Program-made: the position numbers and the translations under genes
The notes under the pieces: model-generated
Told to the model about the DNA's origin: nothing
The model's database searches: none
The model's input: the letters and a program-made list of their open reading frames with translations, nothing else
Shown: positions 33,647-45,200 of the stretch, piece by piece
Layout of the letters: each line of letters begins with the position of its first letter
Position numbering within the stretch: the first letter of the stretch is position 1
Assembly: GCF_002902985.1 (NCBI RefSeq)
Contig: NZ_CP026167.1
Location: forward strand, 1,364,001 to 1,428,000
Origin: Leclercia sp. LSNIH1
GTDB taxonomy: Bacteria > Pseudomonadota > Gammaproteobacteria > Enterobacterales > Enterobacteriaceae
Direction of reading: 5' to 3'
DNA: 64,000 bases

Positions 33647-34027
33647 ATGGCAAACCCAACCCTAAGCGCGCAAATGCGCGACGGCAATCTCTTTGCCGAG
33701 CAGTGCCCTTCCCGGGATGTGCTCAAGCATGTGACCAGCCGCTGGGGCGTGCTGATTCTGGTGGCGTTGCGTCAGGGAACACATCGCTTTAGCGATCTGC
33801 GGCGCAAGATGGGCGGGGTGAGCGAGAAGATGCTGGCCCAGTCGCTACAGGCGCTGGAGCAGGATGGCTTTGTCAATCGTGTGTCGTATCCGGTAGTGCC
33901 CCCGCACGTGGAGTATAGCCTGACCCTGCTGGGGGAAGAGGTGAGTGAGAAGGTGGCGGCGCTGGCCGACTGGATCGAGCTGAATTTGCCCCAGGTGATG
34001 AGTCACCGGGATGAACGTGCGGCCTGA
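33647..34027 (+). CDS. qorR: QorR (YtfH), HxlR-family redox regulator
   Basis: 126-residue winged-helix HxlR repressor, counterpart of E. coli YtfH. Cys20 in FAEQCPSRDVL is the conserved redox- or quinone-sensing residue of this group, and HVTSRWGVLILVALRQGTHRFSDLRR is the DNA-binding core. It is divergent from qorB; TAGTAAGTACGTAC (33616-33629) with its central GTACGTAC palindrome is a candidate operator between them. REP units follow the stop. Confidence 0.92.
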   Translation: MANPTLSAQMRDGNLFAEQCPSRDVLKHVTSRWGVLILVALRQGTHRFSDLRRKMGGVSEKMLAQSLQALEQDGFVNRVSYPVVPPHVEYSLTLLGEEVSEKVAALADWIELNLPQVMSHRDERAA

Positions 34028-34028
34028 T

Positions 34029-34125
34029 GCCGGGTGGCGGCTACGAGTTTGTAGGCCCGGCAAGCGCAGCGCCGCCGGGCATTGTGCGGTCTGTTTGCCG
34101 GGTGGCGGCTGCGCCTTACCCGGCC
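34029..34125. repeat. REP/BIME cluster between qorR and cpdB
   Basis: Three REP-type units: a partial GCCGGGTGGCGGCTAC (34029-34044), GCCCGGCAAGCG...CCGCCGGGC (34055-34080) and GCCGGGTGGCGG...TTACCCGGCC (34097-34125). Lies between converging genes; it is the largest cluster in the window. Confidence 0.83.
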
Positions 34126-34145
34126 TGGGAAACGGCAACGTTCTT

Positions 34146-36089
34146 TTACCTGCTTAAATCTAACTGATAGATCGCAAATCCAATCTCATCGGTCGCGACC
34201 TGCTGCATCGGGTACTGCGCTTTCTCTTTGATAAACGCCGCCGCTTTTTCCGTTGGCGCGGTCTCAAAGCGGATATCCAGCTTCACATCGCTGTGAACAG
34301 GGGCCAGACGCCAGTTGTTATCCGCTGCCGGATGGATTTCGCCGCTCTTCTTCGACTGCTCGCCAATCCACGTTGCCAGCACCGAACGGTTCTCATCCGG
34401 TGAGGCGAAGGCGATATGGCTGTCGCCGGTCCCGGCAAACTTACCGCCGTAGGCGCGGTAGTTGTTGGTCGCCACCAGGAAGGTCGCTTTCGGATCGATT
34501 GGCTTGCCGTTAAAGGTCAGGTTTTTAATGCGTTCGGCCTGGGCATTCACCACCTGGCACTCGCCGTCATATTTCGCCGGCTGGGAGACATCAATCTGGT
34601 ACTCCACCCCGTCGATCACATCGAAGTTATAGGTGCGGAAACCGTCCCAGTTAATCAGCGACTGTGGTTTGGTGCTGGTCGGGTCGATCTGGTTAAACTG
34701 GCCCGCAGAACACTCCAGCCACTCCTTCACCTCCTGGCCCGTGGCTTTGACCACCACCAGTGTGTTCGGATAGAGATAGAGATCGGCGGCGTTCCGGAAG
34801 GTCAGTTGGCCTTTTTCAACTTCAACATAGCTGGCCGGATCGTTCTTGCGACCACCCACTTTAAACGGCGCCGCAGCGGAGAGGACCGGCAGTTTCGCCA
34901 GATCGGGATCGCCCTGAATATAGCGCTCCACGTAGGCTTTCTGCGCCATATTCACCACCTGCACGGTAGGATCGTCCTGCACCAGCGCCAGGTAGCTGTA
35001 CATGTTGTCGGCGGATTTGCCGATGGGTTTGCTGACAAACTCGCGGGTGGCGTCGTGATCGTGCTTCAGCACCTCGACGATATTTTTATCTTCGCCCACC
35101 AGCGCTTTTTTAGCGGCCAGATCGTAAATCGGTCGCGCTTCGGCTTTCGACTGGGTGACCTGCCATTTGCCGCCGTCATTATTGAGCACCAGATCGACCA
35201 CCCCAAGGTGATCCCCCCACATGCCCGGCATCACCGCGGGCACGCCGTTCAGGGTACCTTTGGCAATGTCCGCCCCTTTAATGCTGGCGAAGTCTTTACC
35301 AGGGAAGACCGCGTGGGCGTGGCCGAAGAGAATAGCATCCACCCCTTTCACTTCGCTGAGGTAGTAGACCGAGTTTTCCGCCATCGCCTGGTATGGGTCG
35401 GCAGAGAGCCCCGAGTGGGCTACCACCACCACCAGATCGGCGCCTTTTTCGCGCATCTCCGGCACATACTTGCGGGCGGTTTCGGTGATGTCATTAACCG
35501 TCACTTTGCCGCTCAGGTTGGCCTTATCCCAGGTCATGATCTGCGGCGGGACAAAGCCGATATAGCCGATCCTCAGGGTCTGCGGTTTCCCGTCCTGATC
35601 GACCACGGTGGTCTCTTTGATCAGATAAGGTGTAAAGAGCGGCTTCTGGGTCTTAACGTCGATGATATTGGCGTTAACGTACGGGAATTTGGCCCCTGAA
35701 AGCGCCATATGCAGATAGTCCAGCCCGTAGTTAAACTCATGGTTACCCAGGTTACCCACCGCGTAATCCAGGGTATTTAGCGCCTTGTAGACCGGATGCA
35801 CATCGCCCTTTTTCAGACCTTTCGCCGCCATGTAATCGCCAAGAGGACTACCCTGAATTAAGTCCCCGTTATCGACCAGGACGCTGTTTTTCACTTCGCT
35901 ACGGGCTGCGTTAATCAGGCTTGCGGTACGCACCAGACCAAATTTTTCCGTCGGGGCGTCTTTGTAGTAGTCGAAGTCCATCATATTGCTGTGCAGGTCG
36001 GTGGTTTCCAGAATGCGGAGATCAACCGTCGCTGCCTGTACGCTCGCCGCAATCAGCGTCGCCAGGAGCGTTGCGCTAAACTTAATCAT
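34146..36089 (-). CDS. cpdB: CpdB, periplasmic 2',3'-cyclic nucleotidase/3'-nucleotidase
   Basis: Hydrolyses 2',3'-cyclic nucleotides and 3'-nucleotides in the periplasm for nucleoside and phosphate salvage. 647 residues from ATG 36089 (MIKFSATLL), E. coli length; a start at 36122 is not supported. Signal peptide about 19 residues ending SVQA; metallophosphatase domain with [28 protein letters not shown] and [11 protein letters not shown]-terminal 5'-nucleotidase substrate domain with [18 protein letters not shown]. Divergent from cysQ over 191 bases. Confidence 0.97.
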   Translation of the reverse strand: MIKFSATLLATLIAASVQAATVDLRILETTDLHSNMMDFDYYKDAPTEKFGLVRTASLINAARSEVKNSVLVDNGDLIQGSPLGDYMAAKGLKKGDVHPVYKALNTLDYAVGNLGNHEFNYGLDYLHMALSGAKFPYVNANIIDVKTQKPLFTPYLIKETTVVDQDGKPQTLRIGYIGFVPPQIMTWDKANLSGKVTVNDITETARKYVPEMREKGADLVVVVAHSGLSADPYQAMAENSVYYLSEVKGVDAILFGHAHAVFPGKDFASIKGADIAKGTLNGVPAVMPGMWGDHLGVVDLVLNNDGGKWQVTQSKAEARPIYDLAAKKALVGEDKNIVEVLKHDHDATREFVSKPIGKSADNMYSYLALVQDDPTVQVVNMAQKAYVERYIQGDPDLAKLPVLSAAAPFKVGGRKNDPASYVEVEKGQLTFRNAADLYLYPNTLVVVKATGQEVKEWLECSAGQFNQIDPTSTKPQSLINWDGFRTYNFDVIDGVEYQIDVSQPAKYDGECQVVNAQAERIKNLTFNGKPIDPKATFLVATNNYRAYGGKFAGTGDSHIAFASPDENRSVLATWIGEQSKKSGEIHPAADNNWRLAPVHSDVKLDIRFETAPTEKAAAFIKEKAQYPMQQVATDEIGFAIYQLDLSR

Positions 36090-36280
36090 CAGAGGAGTCC
36101 TTTTATTCGATCCAGGCCACAAAAGAATATGTATCTATATTTTTTTGCTTACAGAATTGTGAATCCTGCCAGAAAAAAGGGCCCTGAAACCGGAATTGCT
36201 TCACAGATAGCGGATTTATTCACAATGCGATATAAATAAAACAAAGAGTTATACCCACTGTGATAACAAAGAGGTGGAGA

Positions 36281-37021
36281 ATGTTAGATAAAATTTGTCA
36301 GCTCGCACGGGAAGCGGGCGAGGCCATTATGCAGGTCTACGATGGTAAGATCCCGATGGATACGATCCGTAAAATCGACGACTCCCCGGTGACCGCAGCC
36401 GATCTTGCGGCGCACGGCGTGATCCTGAAAGGCTTGCAGGCGTTAACGCCCGATATCCCTGTGCTTTCCGAAGAAGATCCCCAGCCCTGGGAGGAGCGCC
36501 AGCACTGGCAGCGTTACTGGCTGGTTGATCCGCTGGACGGCACCAAAGAGTTCCTCAAGCGTAACGGTGAATTTACGGTAAATATTGCCCTGATTGATAA
36601 AGGCAAAGCGGTGCTGGGGGTAGTCTACGCCCCGGTGCTGAAGGTGATGTACAGCGCCGCCGAAGGCAAAGCGTGGAAAGAGGAGTGCGGGGTGCGCAAC
36701 CCGATCCAGGTGCGTGACGCCCGGCCACCGCTGGTGGTGATCAGCCGCTCTCACTCGGATAACGAACTTGAGGAGTATCTACATCAGCTGGGCGAGCACC
36801 AGACAACGTCGATCGGGTCATCGCTGAAGTTCTGCCTGGTGGCAGAAGGGCAGGCGCAGCTCTATCCCCGCTTTGGGCCAACCAACGTCTGGGATACGGC
36901 GGCAGGCCATGCCGTTGCCGCCGCCGCGGGCGCCCATGTTCACGACTGGCAGGGCAAGCCGCTCGACTATACCCCGCGGGAATCTTTCCTTAATCCAGGC
37001 TTCCGGGTCTCGCTTTACTGA
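36281..37021 (+). CDS. cysQ: CysQ, 3'-phosphoadenosine 5'-phosphate (PAP) phosphatase
   Basis: Mg-dependent, Li-sensitive phosphatase of the inositol-monophosphatase fold that turns PAP into AMP and so relieves inhibition of sulfate assimilation. 246 residues from ATG 36281 with GGTGGAGA upstream. Metal ligands in SEED (Glu64, Glu65) and DPLDGTKEF (Asp83, Asp86), plus WDTAAGHA near the C-terminus. The 3' end overlaps the convergent ytfJ by 7 bases. Confidence 0.97.
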   Translation: MLDKICQLAREAGEAIMQVYDGKIPMDTIRKIDDSPVTAADLAAHGVILKGLQALTPDIPVLSEEDPQPWEERQHWQRYWLVDPLDGTKEFLKRNGEFTVNIALIDKGKAVLGVVYAPVLKVMYSAAEGKAWKEECGVRNPIQVRDARPPLVVISRSHSDNELEEYLHQLGEHQTTSIGSSLKFCLVAEGQAQLYPRFGPTNVWDTAAGHAVAAAAGAHVHDWQGKPLDYTPRESFLNPGFRVSLY

Positions 37022-37572
37022 CCGACCAACTTATGCAGCAGGGCGACCACCTGCTGCACCTCCTCCTGGGTCAGCGCCCCATCTTTCGCCCACTGCACTT
37101 TACCTTGCTTGTCCAGCACGACGGCGGCTGAGCTCTCTTCTTCCAGCTGCCAGGCGCCGCGCGCCGCGCCGTTACTGTCGACGATGAACTGTGACCATGG
37201 GTAGAGCTTTTTATTGCTCTCCAGGCTGCTGCGCACGAACATGCCGGAACCCGGTATCGCATCATCGGTATTCACTATGGTAGTGGTCTGATAAGTATCT
37301 TTTGGTAAATGTGCCGACTTGATCGCTTCAATCAGGGTTGCGTTTTTCTCTTTTGCCGAAGTGCGACCGGCAATATGTAGCACCACTCGCACTTTGCCAG
37401 GAAGCTGCGCGCTATTCCAGGTTTTGTAGCTAAACTCATTATTGTCGAGGATCAATTCTCCCCGGTCGGCAATGCCCACCGGTGGCACTCGTTGTCCCTT
37501 CTCAAAATTATGTGCGGAAGCCATCAGTGGCAGCATCAGGCAGGCAGTTGCCAGGATGTTACGTATGGTCAT
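37015..37572 (-). CDS. ytfJ: YtfJ, periplasmic protein with thioredoxin-like fold
   Basis: 185-residue exported protein (E. coli 184). Signal peptide about 20 residues ([20 protein letters not shown]), then a domain of the YtfJ family, distantly thioredoxin/peroxiredoxin-like but without a CxxC motif. Function is unknown. AAAGGAAAACACC lies before the ATG. Its end overlaps cysQ by 7 bases tail to tail. Confidence 0.92.
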   Translation of the reverse strand: MTIRNILATACLMLPLMASAHNFEKGQRVPPVGIADRGELILDNNEFSYKTWNSAQLPGKVRVVLHIAGRTSAKEKNATLIEAIKSAHLPKDTYQTTTIVNTDDAIPGSGMFVRSSLESNKKLYPWSQFIVDSNGAARGAWQLEEESSAAVVLDKQGKVQWAKDGALTQEEVQQVVALLHKLVGQ

Positions 37573-37901
37573 GGTGTTTTCCTTTTTGTTTTATTAGCAG
37601 GTGATCCGACCACTTGGTCTGATGTTTTAATCATAAGTGCGATCGCGGCGCTTTACCCGCAATCCCGGTGCCAGAGTGAGGGGGAACGCACATATCTGCA
37701 CAAAAACGATGGCTTATACTGCCCAAAAGTTACGATTGCAAAGAATATTCTGATTATTTGTCATCAAAAGGTAAATAAACTTATGCAGACTGGGTATCAC
37801 CATTTTTCTCGTCTATAGTCATTGGGCAACAAAATTTGCGCTCCAGAGGGTCGGCCCGATTGTGGTGCCGCAAGAGCGTATGATTCGCAGGAGATAATAG
37901 A
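37573..37901. promoter_or_regulatory. Divergent ytfJ/ytfK control region
   Basis: 329 bases, no gene seen. TATAGT (37814-37819) is a candidate -10 for ytfK, with no good -35, as would fit an activator-dependent promoter; PhoB activation of ytfK is known in E. coli but no clear Pho box was identified. The ytfK ribosome site AGGAGA is at 37889-37894. Confidence 0.4.
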
Positions 37902-38108
37902 ATGAAAATTTTTCAACGCTACAATCCGCTTCAGGTAGCTAAATACGTAAAAATCCTGTTCCGTGGACGGTTGTATATCAAGGACGTTGGCGCTTTTGAG
38001 TTTGATAAGGGCAAAATCCTTGTCCCAAAAGTGAAGGATAAACAGCACTTTTCTGTGATGTCCGAAGTCAACCGTCAGGTTATGCGTCTGCAAACTGAGA
38101 TGGCTTAA
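37902..38108 (+). CDS. ytfK: YtfK, SpoT-interacting stringent-response modulator
   Basis: 68-residue DUF1107 protein, nearly identical to E. coli YtfK ([17 protein letters not shown]..., [20 protein letters not shown]). In E. coli it binds SpoT and tips it towards (p)ppGpp synthesis during phosphate and fatty-acid starvation. AGGAGA precedes the start. It converges on ytfL with a shared hairpin. Confidence 0.95.
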   Translation: MKIFQRYNPLQVAKYVKILFRGRLYIKDVGAFEFDKGKILVPKVKDKQHFSVMSEVNRQVMRLQTEMA

Positions 38109-38122
38109 CCAACGTGCTATGC

Positions 38123-38154
38123 AGTAAAAGAAACGGCTCCCGATGGGAGCCGTT
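38123..38154 (-). terminator. Hairpin terminator between ytfK and ytfL
   Basis: AACGGCTCCC (38132-38141), loop GAT, GGGAGCCGTT (38145-38154), a 10-bp perfect stem. On the minus strand TCTTTTACT follows, so it mainly serves ytfL; it may also stop ytfK less efficiently. Confidence 0.75.
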
Positions 38155-38166
38155 GATGTTTCTGGT

Positions 38167-39504
38167 TTAGGCCGAGGCGTTCTCTTCAGCATCCGGCATT
38201 TTTGGCACCAGCACCGTCGGTTTGTTGTCGATGCGCGTCACCAGCAGCTGGTCGATGCGGTAGTTGTCGATATCCACCACCTCGAACTTATATCCCGAGA
38301 ACTTCACCGAGTCGGTGCGTTTCGGGATTTTACGCAGCATAAACATCATAAAGCCGCCAATGGTCTCGTAGTTGCCCGACTGCGGGAACTCGTCGATGTC
38401 CAGCACGCGCATCACGTCGTCGATAGGCGTACCGCCGTCCACCAGCCATGAGTTCTCATCGCGCGCCACAATCTGCTCTTCCAGACCCTGGCCCACCAGA
38501 TCGCCCATCAGGGTGGTCATGACATCATTCAGGGTGATGATCCCCACCACCAGCGCGTATTCGTTCATGATCACCGCAAAGTCTTCCCCGGCGGTTTTGA
38601 AGCTTTCCAGCGCTTCGGAGAGCGTCAGGGTGTCCGGGACAATCAGGGTATTGCGGATCTGCACCCCGCTGTTCAGCGTCAGGCTCTGGTTCGCCAGCAC
38701 GCGGTTCAGCAGGTCTTTGGAGTCGACATAACCGATGATGTGATCGATATCTTCATTACAGACTAGGAACTTGGAGTGCGGATGTTCCGCCACCTTTTTC
38801 TTCAGGCTCTGCTCATCTTCGTGCAGATCGAACCAGATCACGTTCTCACGCCCGGTCATGGAGGACGGCACGGTACGGGACTCCAGCTCAAACACGTTCT
38901 CGATCAGCTCATGCTCCTGCTTACGCAGCACCCCCGCCAGCGCGCCAGCTTCAAATACCGCGTAGACATCGTCAGAGGTGATGTCATCTTTACGCACCAT
39001 CGGCAGCTTAAACAGACGGAAAATGGTATTGGCCAGGCCGTTAAAGAACCACACCAGCGGGCGGAACACGAAGAGACAGAAGCGCATCGGGTTGATGATG
39101 CGCAAAGCCACAGCTTCTGGCGCAATCATACCGATGCGTTTCGGGGTCAAATCGGCAAAGAGAATGAACAGGCCAGTCACCAGTGAGAAGGAGAGAATGA
39201 AGCTCAGCTGCTCGGAAAGCTCAGGGGAGAAGTATCGGGAGAAAACGCTATGGAATGCGGGCGAGAATGCAGCATCACCCACAATACCGCCAAGAATGGC
39301 GACCGCATTGAGGCCGATTTGCACCACGGTAAAGAACATCCCCGGGTTTTCCTGCATTTTCAGGACGCGTTGGGCATTGAGATCGCCATCATCGGCGAGC
39401 AGTTTAAGTTTAATTTTACGGGATGCGGCCAGAGAGATTTCTGAAATAGAGAAAAATGCACTGACAGCGATGAGACAAAGTATTACTAAAATACTGTTTA
39501 ACAT
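38167..39504 (-). CDS. paeA: YtfL/PaeA, DUF21-CBS-CorC membrane protein, polyamine exporter
   Basis: 445-residue inner-membrane protein of the CNNM/CorC group. Order: DUF21 membrane domain with about four hydrophobic segments (1 to about 190), a CBS pair (about 205-335) and a C-terminal CorC_HlyC domain (about 350-430, with LVDGGTPIDDVMRVLDID). The E. coli/Salmonella homologue has been reported to export putrescine and cadaverine and renamed PaeA. Single minus-strand gene. Confidence 0.93.
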   Translation of the reverse strand: MLNSILVILCLIAVSAFFSISEISLAASRKIKLKLLADDGDLNAQRVLKMQENPGMFFTVVQIGLNAVAILGGIVGDAAFSPAFHSVFSRYFSPELSEQLSFILSFSLVTGLFILFADLTPKRIGMIAPEAVALRIINPMRFCLFVFRPLVWFFNGLANTIFRLFKLPMVRKDDITSDDVYAVFEAGALAGVLRKQEHELIENVFELESRTVPSSMTGRENVIWFDLHEDEQSLKKKVAEHPHSKFLVCNEDIDHIIGYVDSKDLLNRVLANQSLTLNSGVQIRNTLIVPDTLTLSEALESFKTAGEDFAVIMNEYALVVGIITLNDVMTTLMGDLVGQGLEEQIVARDENSWLVDGGTPIDDVMRVLDIDEFPQSGNYETIGGFMMFMLRKIPKRTDSVKFSGYKFEVVDIDNYRIDQLLVTRIDNKPTVLVPKMPDAEENASA

Positions 39505-39692
39505 ATCTTATCCGGCTTCTCGCCAGATCCTCGGAGGGAAGTTGGTCATACAGGTGTGTAGATATTTTGAACACCGGTCCGAAGCGGTAGGCCGGTTATT
39601 TCGAGGGGTAGTATAGCGTAAACGGCTGTAAAGTCGCCAGAGATCGCTTTTTGAGCCGGTTTTGCTCGTCAACAGGCAAAACCGGCTTACTG

Positions 39693-40334
39693 TTATGCCA
39701 ACTGAGGCGGCAGGCAGACACCAATGCCACCGATACCGCAGTAGCCGTACGGATTTTTATGCAGATACTGCTGGTGGTCATCTTCCGCATAATAGAACGG
39801 TAAGGCGTTGGTGATTTCGGTCGTCACCGGGCGATCGTCGCCGGCGGCGTGCATCGCCTGCTGGAAGCGCGCCAGACTGTCGCGGGCGGCGGCATCCTGT
39901 TCCGGCGTGAGCGGATAGATCGCCGAGCGGTACTGGGTACCGTGGTCATTGCCCTGACGCATACCCTGCGCAGGATCGTGGTTTTCCCAGAATACCTGCA
40001 GCAGCTGTTCGTAGCTGACGACGTTCGGATCATATACTACCCGTACCGCTTCGGCGTGACCGGTCTGCCCGGAGCAGACTTCGCGGTAGGTTGGGTTCGG
40101 GGTATAGCCCCCGGTATAGCCTGCCGCGGTGCTGTAGACGCCCGGCAGTTGCCAGAAGAGGCGCTCCACGCCCCAGAAACAGCCCATCGCGAACAGGGCA
40201 ATTTCCATCCCCTCCGGGACGTTAGTCATGGAGTGGCCGTTAACGGCATGGAGAGTGGCGACAGGCATAGGGGTGTTACGTCCCGGTAATGCGTCCGCCT
40301 GAGCAACCAGGTGCTTTTTATCGAATAAACTCAC
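39693..40334 (-). CDS. msrA: MsrA, peptide methionine-(S)-sulfoxide reductase
   Basis: Repairs methionine-S-sulfoxide in proteins and free form. 213 residues (E. coli 212); catalytic Cys52 in [16 protein letters not shown], with resolving cysteines in the C-terminal part ([16 protein letters not shown]). Divergent from tamA over 223 bases. Confidence 0.97.
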   Translation of the reverse strand: MSLFDKKHLVAQADALPGRNTPMPVATLHAVNGHSMTNVPEGMEIALFAMGCFWGVERLFWQLPGVYSTAAGYTGGYTPNPTYREVCSGQTGHAEAVRVVYDPNVVSYEQLLQVFWENHDPAQGMRQGNDHGTQYRSAIYPLTPEQDAAARDSLARFQQAMHAAGDDRPVTTEITNALPFYYAEDDHQQYLHKNPYGYCGIGGIGVCLPPQLA

Positions 40335-40557
40335 GGTGTGGCCTCCGGGTGGGTGATGTTTGGGTTAAGGTTGTCACGACGCGTTTAATTGAACACAATA
40401 AATGCGGTGAATGAGTCTAGATTTAAACATAAGAAATATTAGGGTGTTTAACCATTTTTCAACCCGCGTATTGGGTTTTGGGCTTTTGCCGTGATTTGCT
40501 GCGGAGCGGCACTTCATATGCTTCCAGGGGTGGAAACAAGGATATTCAGGAGAAAAC

Positions 40558-42291
40558 GTGCCAAAAATCCGCCAGTTATGTTTAGCCAGTCTCTTGCTGA
40601 CAAGCGGAGTCGCCAGCGCGGCGAACGTTCGTTTACAGGTTGAGGGGCTATCCGGGGCGCTGGAAAAAAACGTACGCGCGCAGCTCTCCACTATTGAGAG
40701 CGACGAAGTGACGCCCGATCGTCGCTTTCGCGCCCGCGTGGACGATGCCATCCGCGGCGGTTTAAAAGCGCTCGGCTACTATGAGCCGACCATCGACTTC
40801 GAGCTGCGTCCACCTCCGGCCAAAGGGCGGCAGGTGTTGATTGCCCGCGTTAAGCCTGGGGTTCCGGTACTCATCGGCGGCACGGACGTGGTGCTGCGCG
40901 GCGGCGCGCGCACCGACCAGGACTACCTTGAACTGCTGAACACGCGGCCAAAGAATGGCACCGTGCTCAATCACAGCGACTATGACGGCTTCAAAAAAGA
41001 TCTGACGAAGGTGGCGCTGCGCAAAGGCTACTTTGACAGCCAGTTCAATAAAAGTCAGCTCGGCATCGCCCTCGATCGGCATCAGGCGTTCTGGGACATC
41101 GACTATGACAGCGGGGAACGCTACCGCTTTGGCGATGTCACCTTCGAAGGGTCGCAGATCCGTGATGAGTATTTGCAGAATCTGATCCCCTTTAAAGAGG
41201 GCGACTATTATCAGTCGAAAGATCTGGCCGAGCTTAACCGCCGTCTGTCAGCCACCGGCTGGTTTAACTCCGTGGTGGTGGCACCGGAGTTTGATAAAGC
41301 GCGACAGACCAAAGTGCTGCCGCTGCACGGCGTGGTATCGCCACGCACCGAGAACACCATTGAGACCGGGGTGGGCTATTCCACCGACGTCGGCCCGCGC
41401 GTAAAAGCGACCTGGAAAAAGCCGTGGATGAACTCCTACGGCCACAGCCTGACCAGCAACGTCAGCCTCTCAGCTCCGGAGCAACAGCTCGATTTCAGCT
41501 ATAAAATGCCGCTGCTAAAAAATCCGCTTGAGCAATATTACCTGGTGCAGGGCGGCTTTAAGCGCACCGATCTGAACGACACCGAAGCGGATTCTACGAC
41601 CCTCGCCGTGTCGCGCTACTGGGATCTCTCCAGCGGCTGGCAGCGCGCCATCAACCTGCGCTGGAGCCTCGACCACTTTACCCAGGCCAATGTTACCAAT
41701 ACCACCATGCTGCTCTATCCGGGAGTGATGATCAGCCGGACCCGTTCCCGCGGCGGCCTGATGCCGGACTGGGGGGATTCCCAGCGCTATTCGATAGACT
41801 ACTCCAATACCGCCTGGGGCTCGGATGTAGATTTCTCCGTGGTACAGGCGCAAAACGTCTGGATCCGCACCTTTTATGACCGCCATCGCTTTGTGGTGCG
41901 TGGCAACCTGGGCTGGATTGAAACCGGCGACTTTGAAAAAGTGCCGCCGGATCTGCGCTTCTTCGCCGGGGGCGATCGCAGCATTCGTGGCTACAAATAC
42001 AAATCCATCGCGCCAAAAGATGACGACGGCAAGCTGATCGGGGCCTCGAAGCTGGCTACCGGCTCGCTGGAGTATCAGTACAACGTCACCGGAAAATGGT
42101 GGGGCGCGACCTTTATCGACAGCGGAGAAGCAGTAAGCGATATCCGCCGCAGCGACTTTAAAACCGGCGCAGGCGTCGGGGTGCGCTGGGAGTCACCGGT
42201 CGGGCCGATCAAGCTCGATTTCGCCGTGCCGGTGGGCGATAAAGATGAACACGGTTTACAGTTTTACATCGGTCTGGGGCCTGAATTATGA
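40558..42291 (+). CDS. tamA: TamA, outer-membrane Omp85 component of the TAM complex
   Basis: Outer-membrane protein that with TamB forms the translocation and assembly module, implicated in autotransporter insertion and phospholipid transport to the outer membrane. 577 residues with a GTG start (AGGAGAAAAC upstream). Signal peptide about 21 residues ending GVASA, three POTRA domains (about 25-265), then the 16-strand barrel with the conserved lid motif GGDRSIRGY. It overlaps tamB by 4 bases (ATGA). Confidence 0.97.
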   Translation: MPKIRQLCLASLLLTSGVASAANVRLQVEGLSGALEKNVRAQLSTIESDEVTPDRRFRARVDDAIRGGLKALGYYEPTIDFELRPPPAKGRQVLIARVKPGVPVLIGGTDVVLRGGARTDQDYLELLNTRPKNGTVLNHSDYDGFKKDLTKVALRKGYFDSQFNKSQLGIALDRHQAFWDIDYDSGERYRFGDVTFEGSQIRDEYLQNLIPFKEGDYYQSKDLAELNRRLSATGWFNSVVVAPEFDKARQTKVLPLHGVVSPRTENTIETGVGYSTDVGPRVKATWKKPWMNSYGHSLTSNVSLSAPEQQLDFSYKMPLLKNPLEQYYLVQGGFKRTDLNDTEADSTTLAVSRYWDLSSGWQRAINLRWSLDHFTQANVTNTTMLLYPGVMISRTRSRGGLMPDWGDSQRYSIDYSNTAWGSDVDFSVVQAQNVWIRTFYDRHRFVVRGNLGWIETGDFEKVPPDLRFFAGGDRSIRGYKYKSIAPKDDDGKLIGASKLATGSLEYQYNVTGKWWGATFIDSGEAVSDIRRSDFKTGAGVGVRWESPVGPIKLDFAVPVGDKDEHGLQFYIGLGPEL

Positions 42292-45200
42292 GTTTATGGA
42301 AGAAAATTAGCCTCGGCGTGTTGCTGTTTATCCTGCTGCTGCTGGCTGCGGTGGCCTTTCTGGTGGGCACCACCAGCGGGCTGCATCTGCTGTTTAAGGC
42401 GGCAGACCGCTGGGTGCCGGGGCTGGAGATTGGTCAGGTCACCGGCGGCTGGCGCGACTTACACCTGAAAAACGTTCGCTACGACCAGCCGGGGGTGGCG
42501 GTCAACGCCGGGGATCTGCATCTGGCGGTGAAGCTCGGCTGCCTGCGTGACAGCAGCCTGTGCATTAACGATCTGTCGTTAAAAGATCTCTTCGTGACGA
42601 TAGATTCCAAAAAAATGGAGCAATCGGAGCCCGTTGCCGAAGAGGAGAGCGGGCCGCTGGATCTCTCCACGCCATACCCGATATCGCTTAACCGGGTGGC
42701 GCTGAATAACATCAACGTCAAAATCGACGACACCACCGTGTCGGTGATGGATTTCACCTCCGGCCTGCGCTGGCAGGAGAAAAACCTGACCCTGACCCCG
42801 ACTTCTCTGCAAGGGCTGCTGATTGCTCTGCCGAAAGTGGCGGAGGTGGCCCAGGAAGAGATTGTCGAGCCTAAAATTCAGAACCCGCAGCCGGAAGAGA
42901 AGCCGCTGGGCGAAACCCTGAAGGATCTCTTCTCGAAACCGGTCCTGCCGGAGATGACCGACGTTCACCTGCCGCTGAACCTTAATATTGAAGAGTTTAA
43001 GGGCGAGCAGCTGCGCCTCACCGGCGATACCGATCTGACGGTCTTCAACATGCTGCTGAAAGTGAGCAGCATCGACGGCAACATGAAGCTCGACGCGCTG
43101 GATATCGACACCAACCAGGGCAGCGTCAACGCCACCGGCAACGCCCTGTTACGGGATAACTGGCCGGTGGATATCACCCTCAACAGCACCCTGAACATCG
43201 ATCCGATTAAAGGCGAGAAGGTGAAGCTGAAGGTGGGCGGCGCCATGCGCGAACAGCTGGAGTTTGGCGTGAACCTCTCCGGCCCGGTAGATATGGTGCT
43301 GCGCGGCCAGACCCGGCTTGCAGAGGCGGGCCTGCCGCTCAACCTTGAAGTGGTGAGTGAGCAGCTCTACTGGCCATTTACCGGCGAGAAGCAGTACCAG
43401 GCCGATGACGTGAAGCTGAAGCTCACCGGCAAAATGACCGACTACACCCTGTCGTTCCGCACCGCGGTGAAAGGGGAGGGGCTGCCGCCTGCCGGCATCA
43501 CTCTGGATGCGAAGGGCAACGAACAGCAGATCAACCTCGACAAGCTGACGGTGGCCGCGCTGGAGGGCAAAACCGAGCTGACGGCGCTGCTCGACTGGCA
43601 GAAGGCGATCAGCTGGCGCGGGGAGCTGAAGCTCACCGGGATCAACACCGCCAAAGAGGTGCCGGACTGGCCCTCGAAGCTCGACGGGCTGATTAAAACC
43701 CGCGGCAGTCTCTACGGCGGTAGCTGGCAGATGGAGGTGCCGGAGCTGAAAATCACCGGCAACGTGAAGCAGAACAAAGTGGATGTGAACGGCTCGCTGA
43801 AGGGCAACAGCTACCTGCAGTGGGTCATCCCGGGCCTGCACGTCGCGCTGGGGCGCAACACCGCCGATATTAAGGGCGAGCTGGGGGTGAAAGATCTCGA
43901 TCTGGATGCCACTATCGACGCGCCGAACCTGGATAATGCCCTGCCAGGGCTGGGCGGAACCGCGAAAGGGCTGCTGAAGGTGCGCGGCACGGTAGAAGCC
44001 CCGCAGCTGCTGGCGGATATCACCGCCAACGGCCTGCGCTGGCAGGATCTTACCATCGCCCGGGTGCGGGTAGATGGCGACGTGAAATCCACCGATCAGA
44101 TCGCCGGGCACCTGAACCTGCGCGTCGATCGTATCTCGCAGCCGGGCCTCAACCTCAACCAGGTCACCCTTGAAGCCAAAGGTAGCGAGAAACAGCATGA
44201 CCTCCAGCTGCGCATTCAGGGTGAACCGGTCTCCGGCCAGCTGCACCTGGCGGGCAGCTTTGACCGCCAGGAGACCCGCTGGAAAGGCACCCTGGATAAC
44301 ACCCGCTTCGCCACCCCGGTGGGACCGTGGTCGTTATCGCGCGCTATTGCCCTGGATTACCGTAACGCGGAGCAGAAGATTAGCATCGGGCCGCACTGCT
44401 GGACCAACCCGAATGCCGAACTGTGCGTGCCGCAGACTATTGACGCAGGCGCAGAAGGGCGGGCGGTGGTCAACCTTAACCGCTTCGATCTGGCGATGAT
44501 CAAGCCGTTCATGCCAGACACTACGCAAGCAAGCGGCGTGTTCAGCGGCAAGGCGGATGTCTCCTGGGATACCACCAAACCGGGGCTGCCGGAGGGCAAC
44601 GTCACGCTCGCCGGGCGTAACGTGAAGGTGACGCAGGTGGTGAACGATGCGCCGCTGCCGCTGGCCTTCAGCACCCTCAATCTCACCGCCGATCTGCATA
44701 ACAACCGCGCCGAGCTGGGCTGGCTGATCCGCCTCACCAACAACGGGCAGCTGGACGGCCAGATCCAGGTGACCGATCCGCAAGGACGGCGCAACCTGGG
44801 CGGCAACGTCAACATTCGCAATCTTAACCTGGCGATGGCGAATGCCATCTTCTCCCGCGGCGAGAAGGCGGCAGGTATGCTGAATGCCAACCTGCGGCTG
44901 GCGGGCAGCGCCCAGAGCCCGCAGCTGTTCGGCCAGATGCAGCTCAACGGGGTAGATATCGACGGCAACTTTATGCCGTTCGATATGCTGCCGAGCCAGC
45001 TGGCGATGAACTTTAACGGCATGAGCTCGACGCTTACGGGCACCGTACGTACCCAGCAGGGGCAGATCAACCTCAGCGGCGATGCCGACTGGAGCCAGCT
45101 CGATAACTGGCGCGCCCGGGTGGCGGCCAAAGGCAGCAAGGTGCGGATCACCGTGCCGCCGATGGTGCGTTTAGACGTCTCACCGGATGTGGTCTTTGAG

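Noticed and set aside
34416..35699. 427-codon plus-strand ORF
   Set aside because: It lies wholly antisense to cpdB; it is a GC-rich shadow frame, while cpdB matches a known protein along its full length.
43149..44246. 365-codon minus-strand ORF, and a 378-codon one at 44357-45493
   Set aside because: Both are antisense shadows of tamB, rich in His/Gln/Arg or Ser/Pro in the manner of reverse-strand frames, without ribosome sites.
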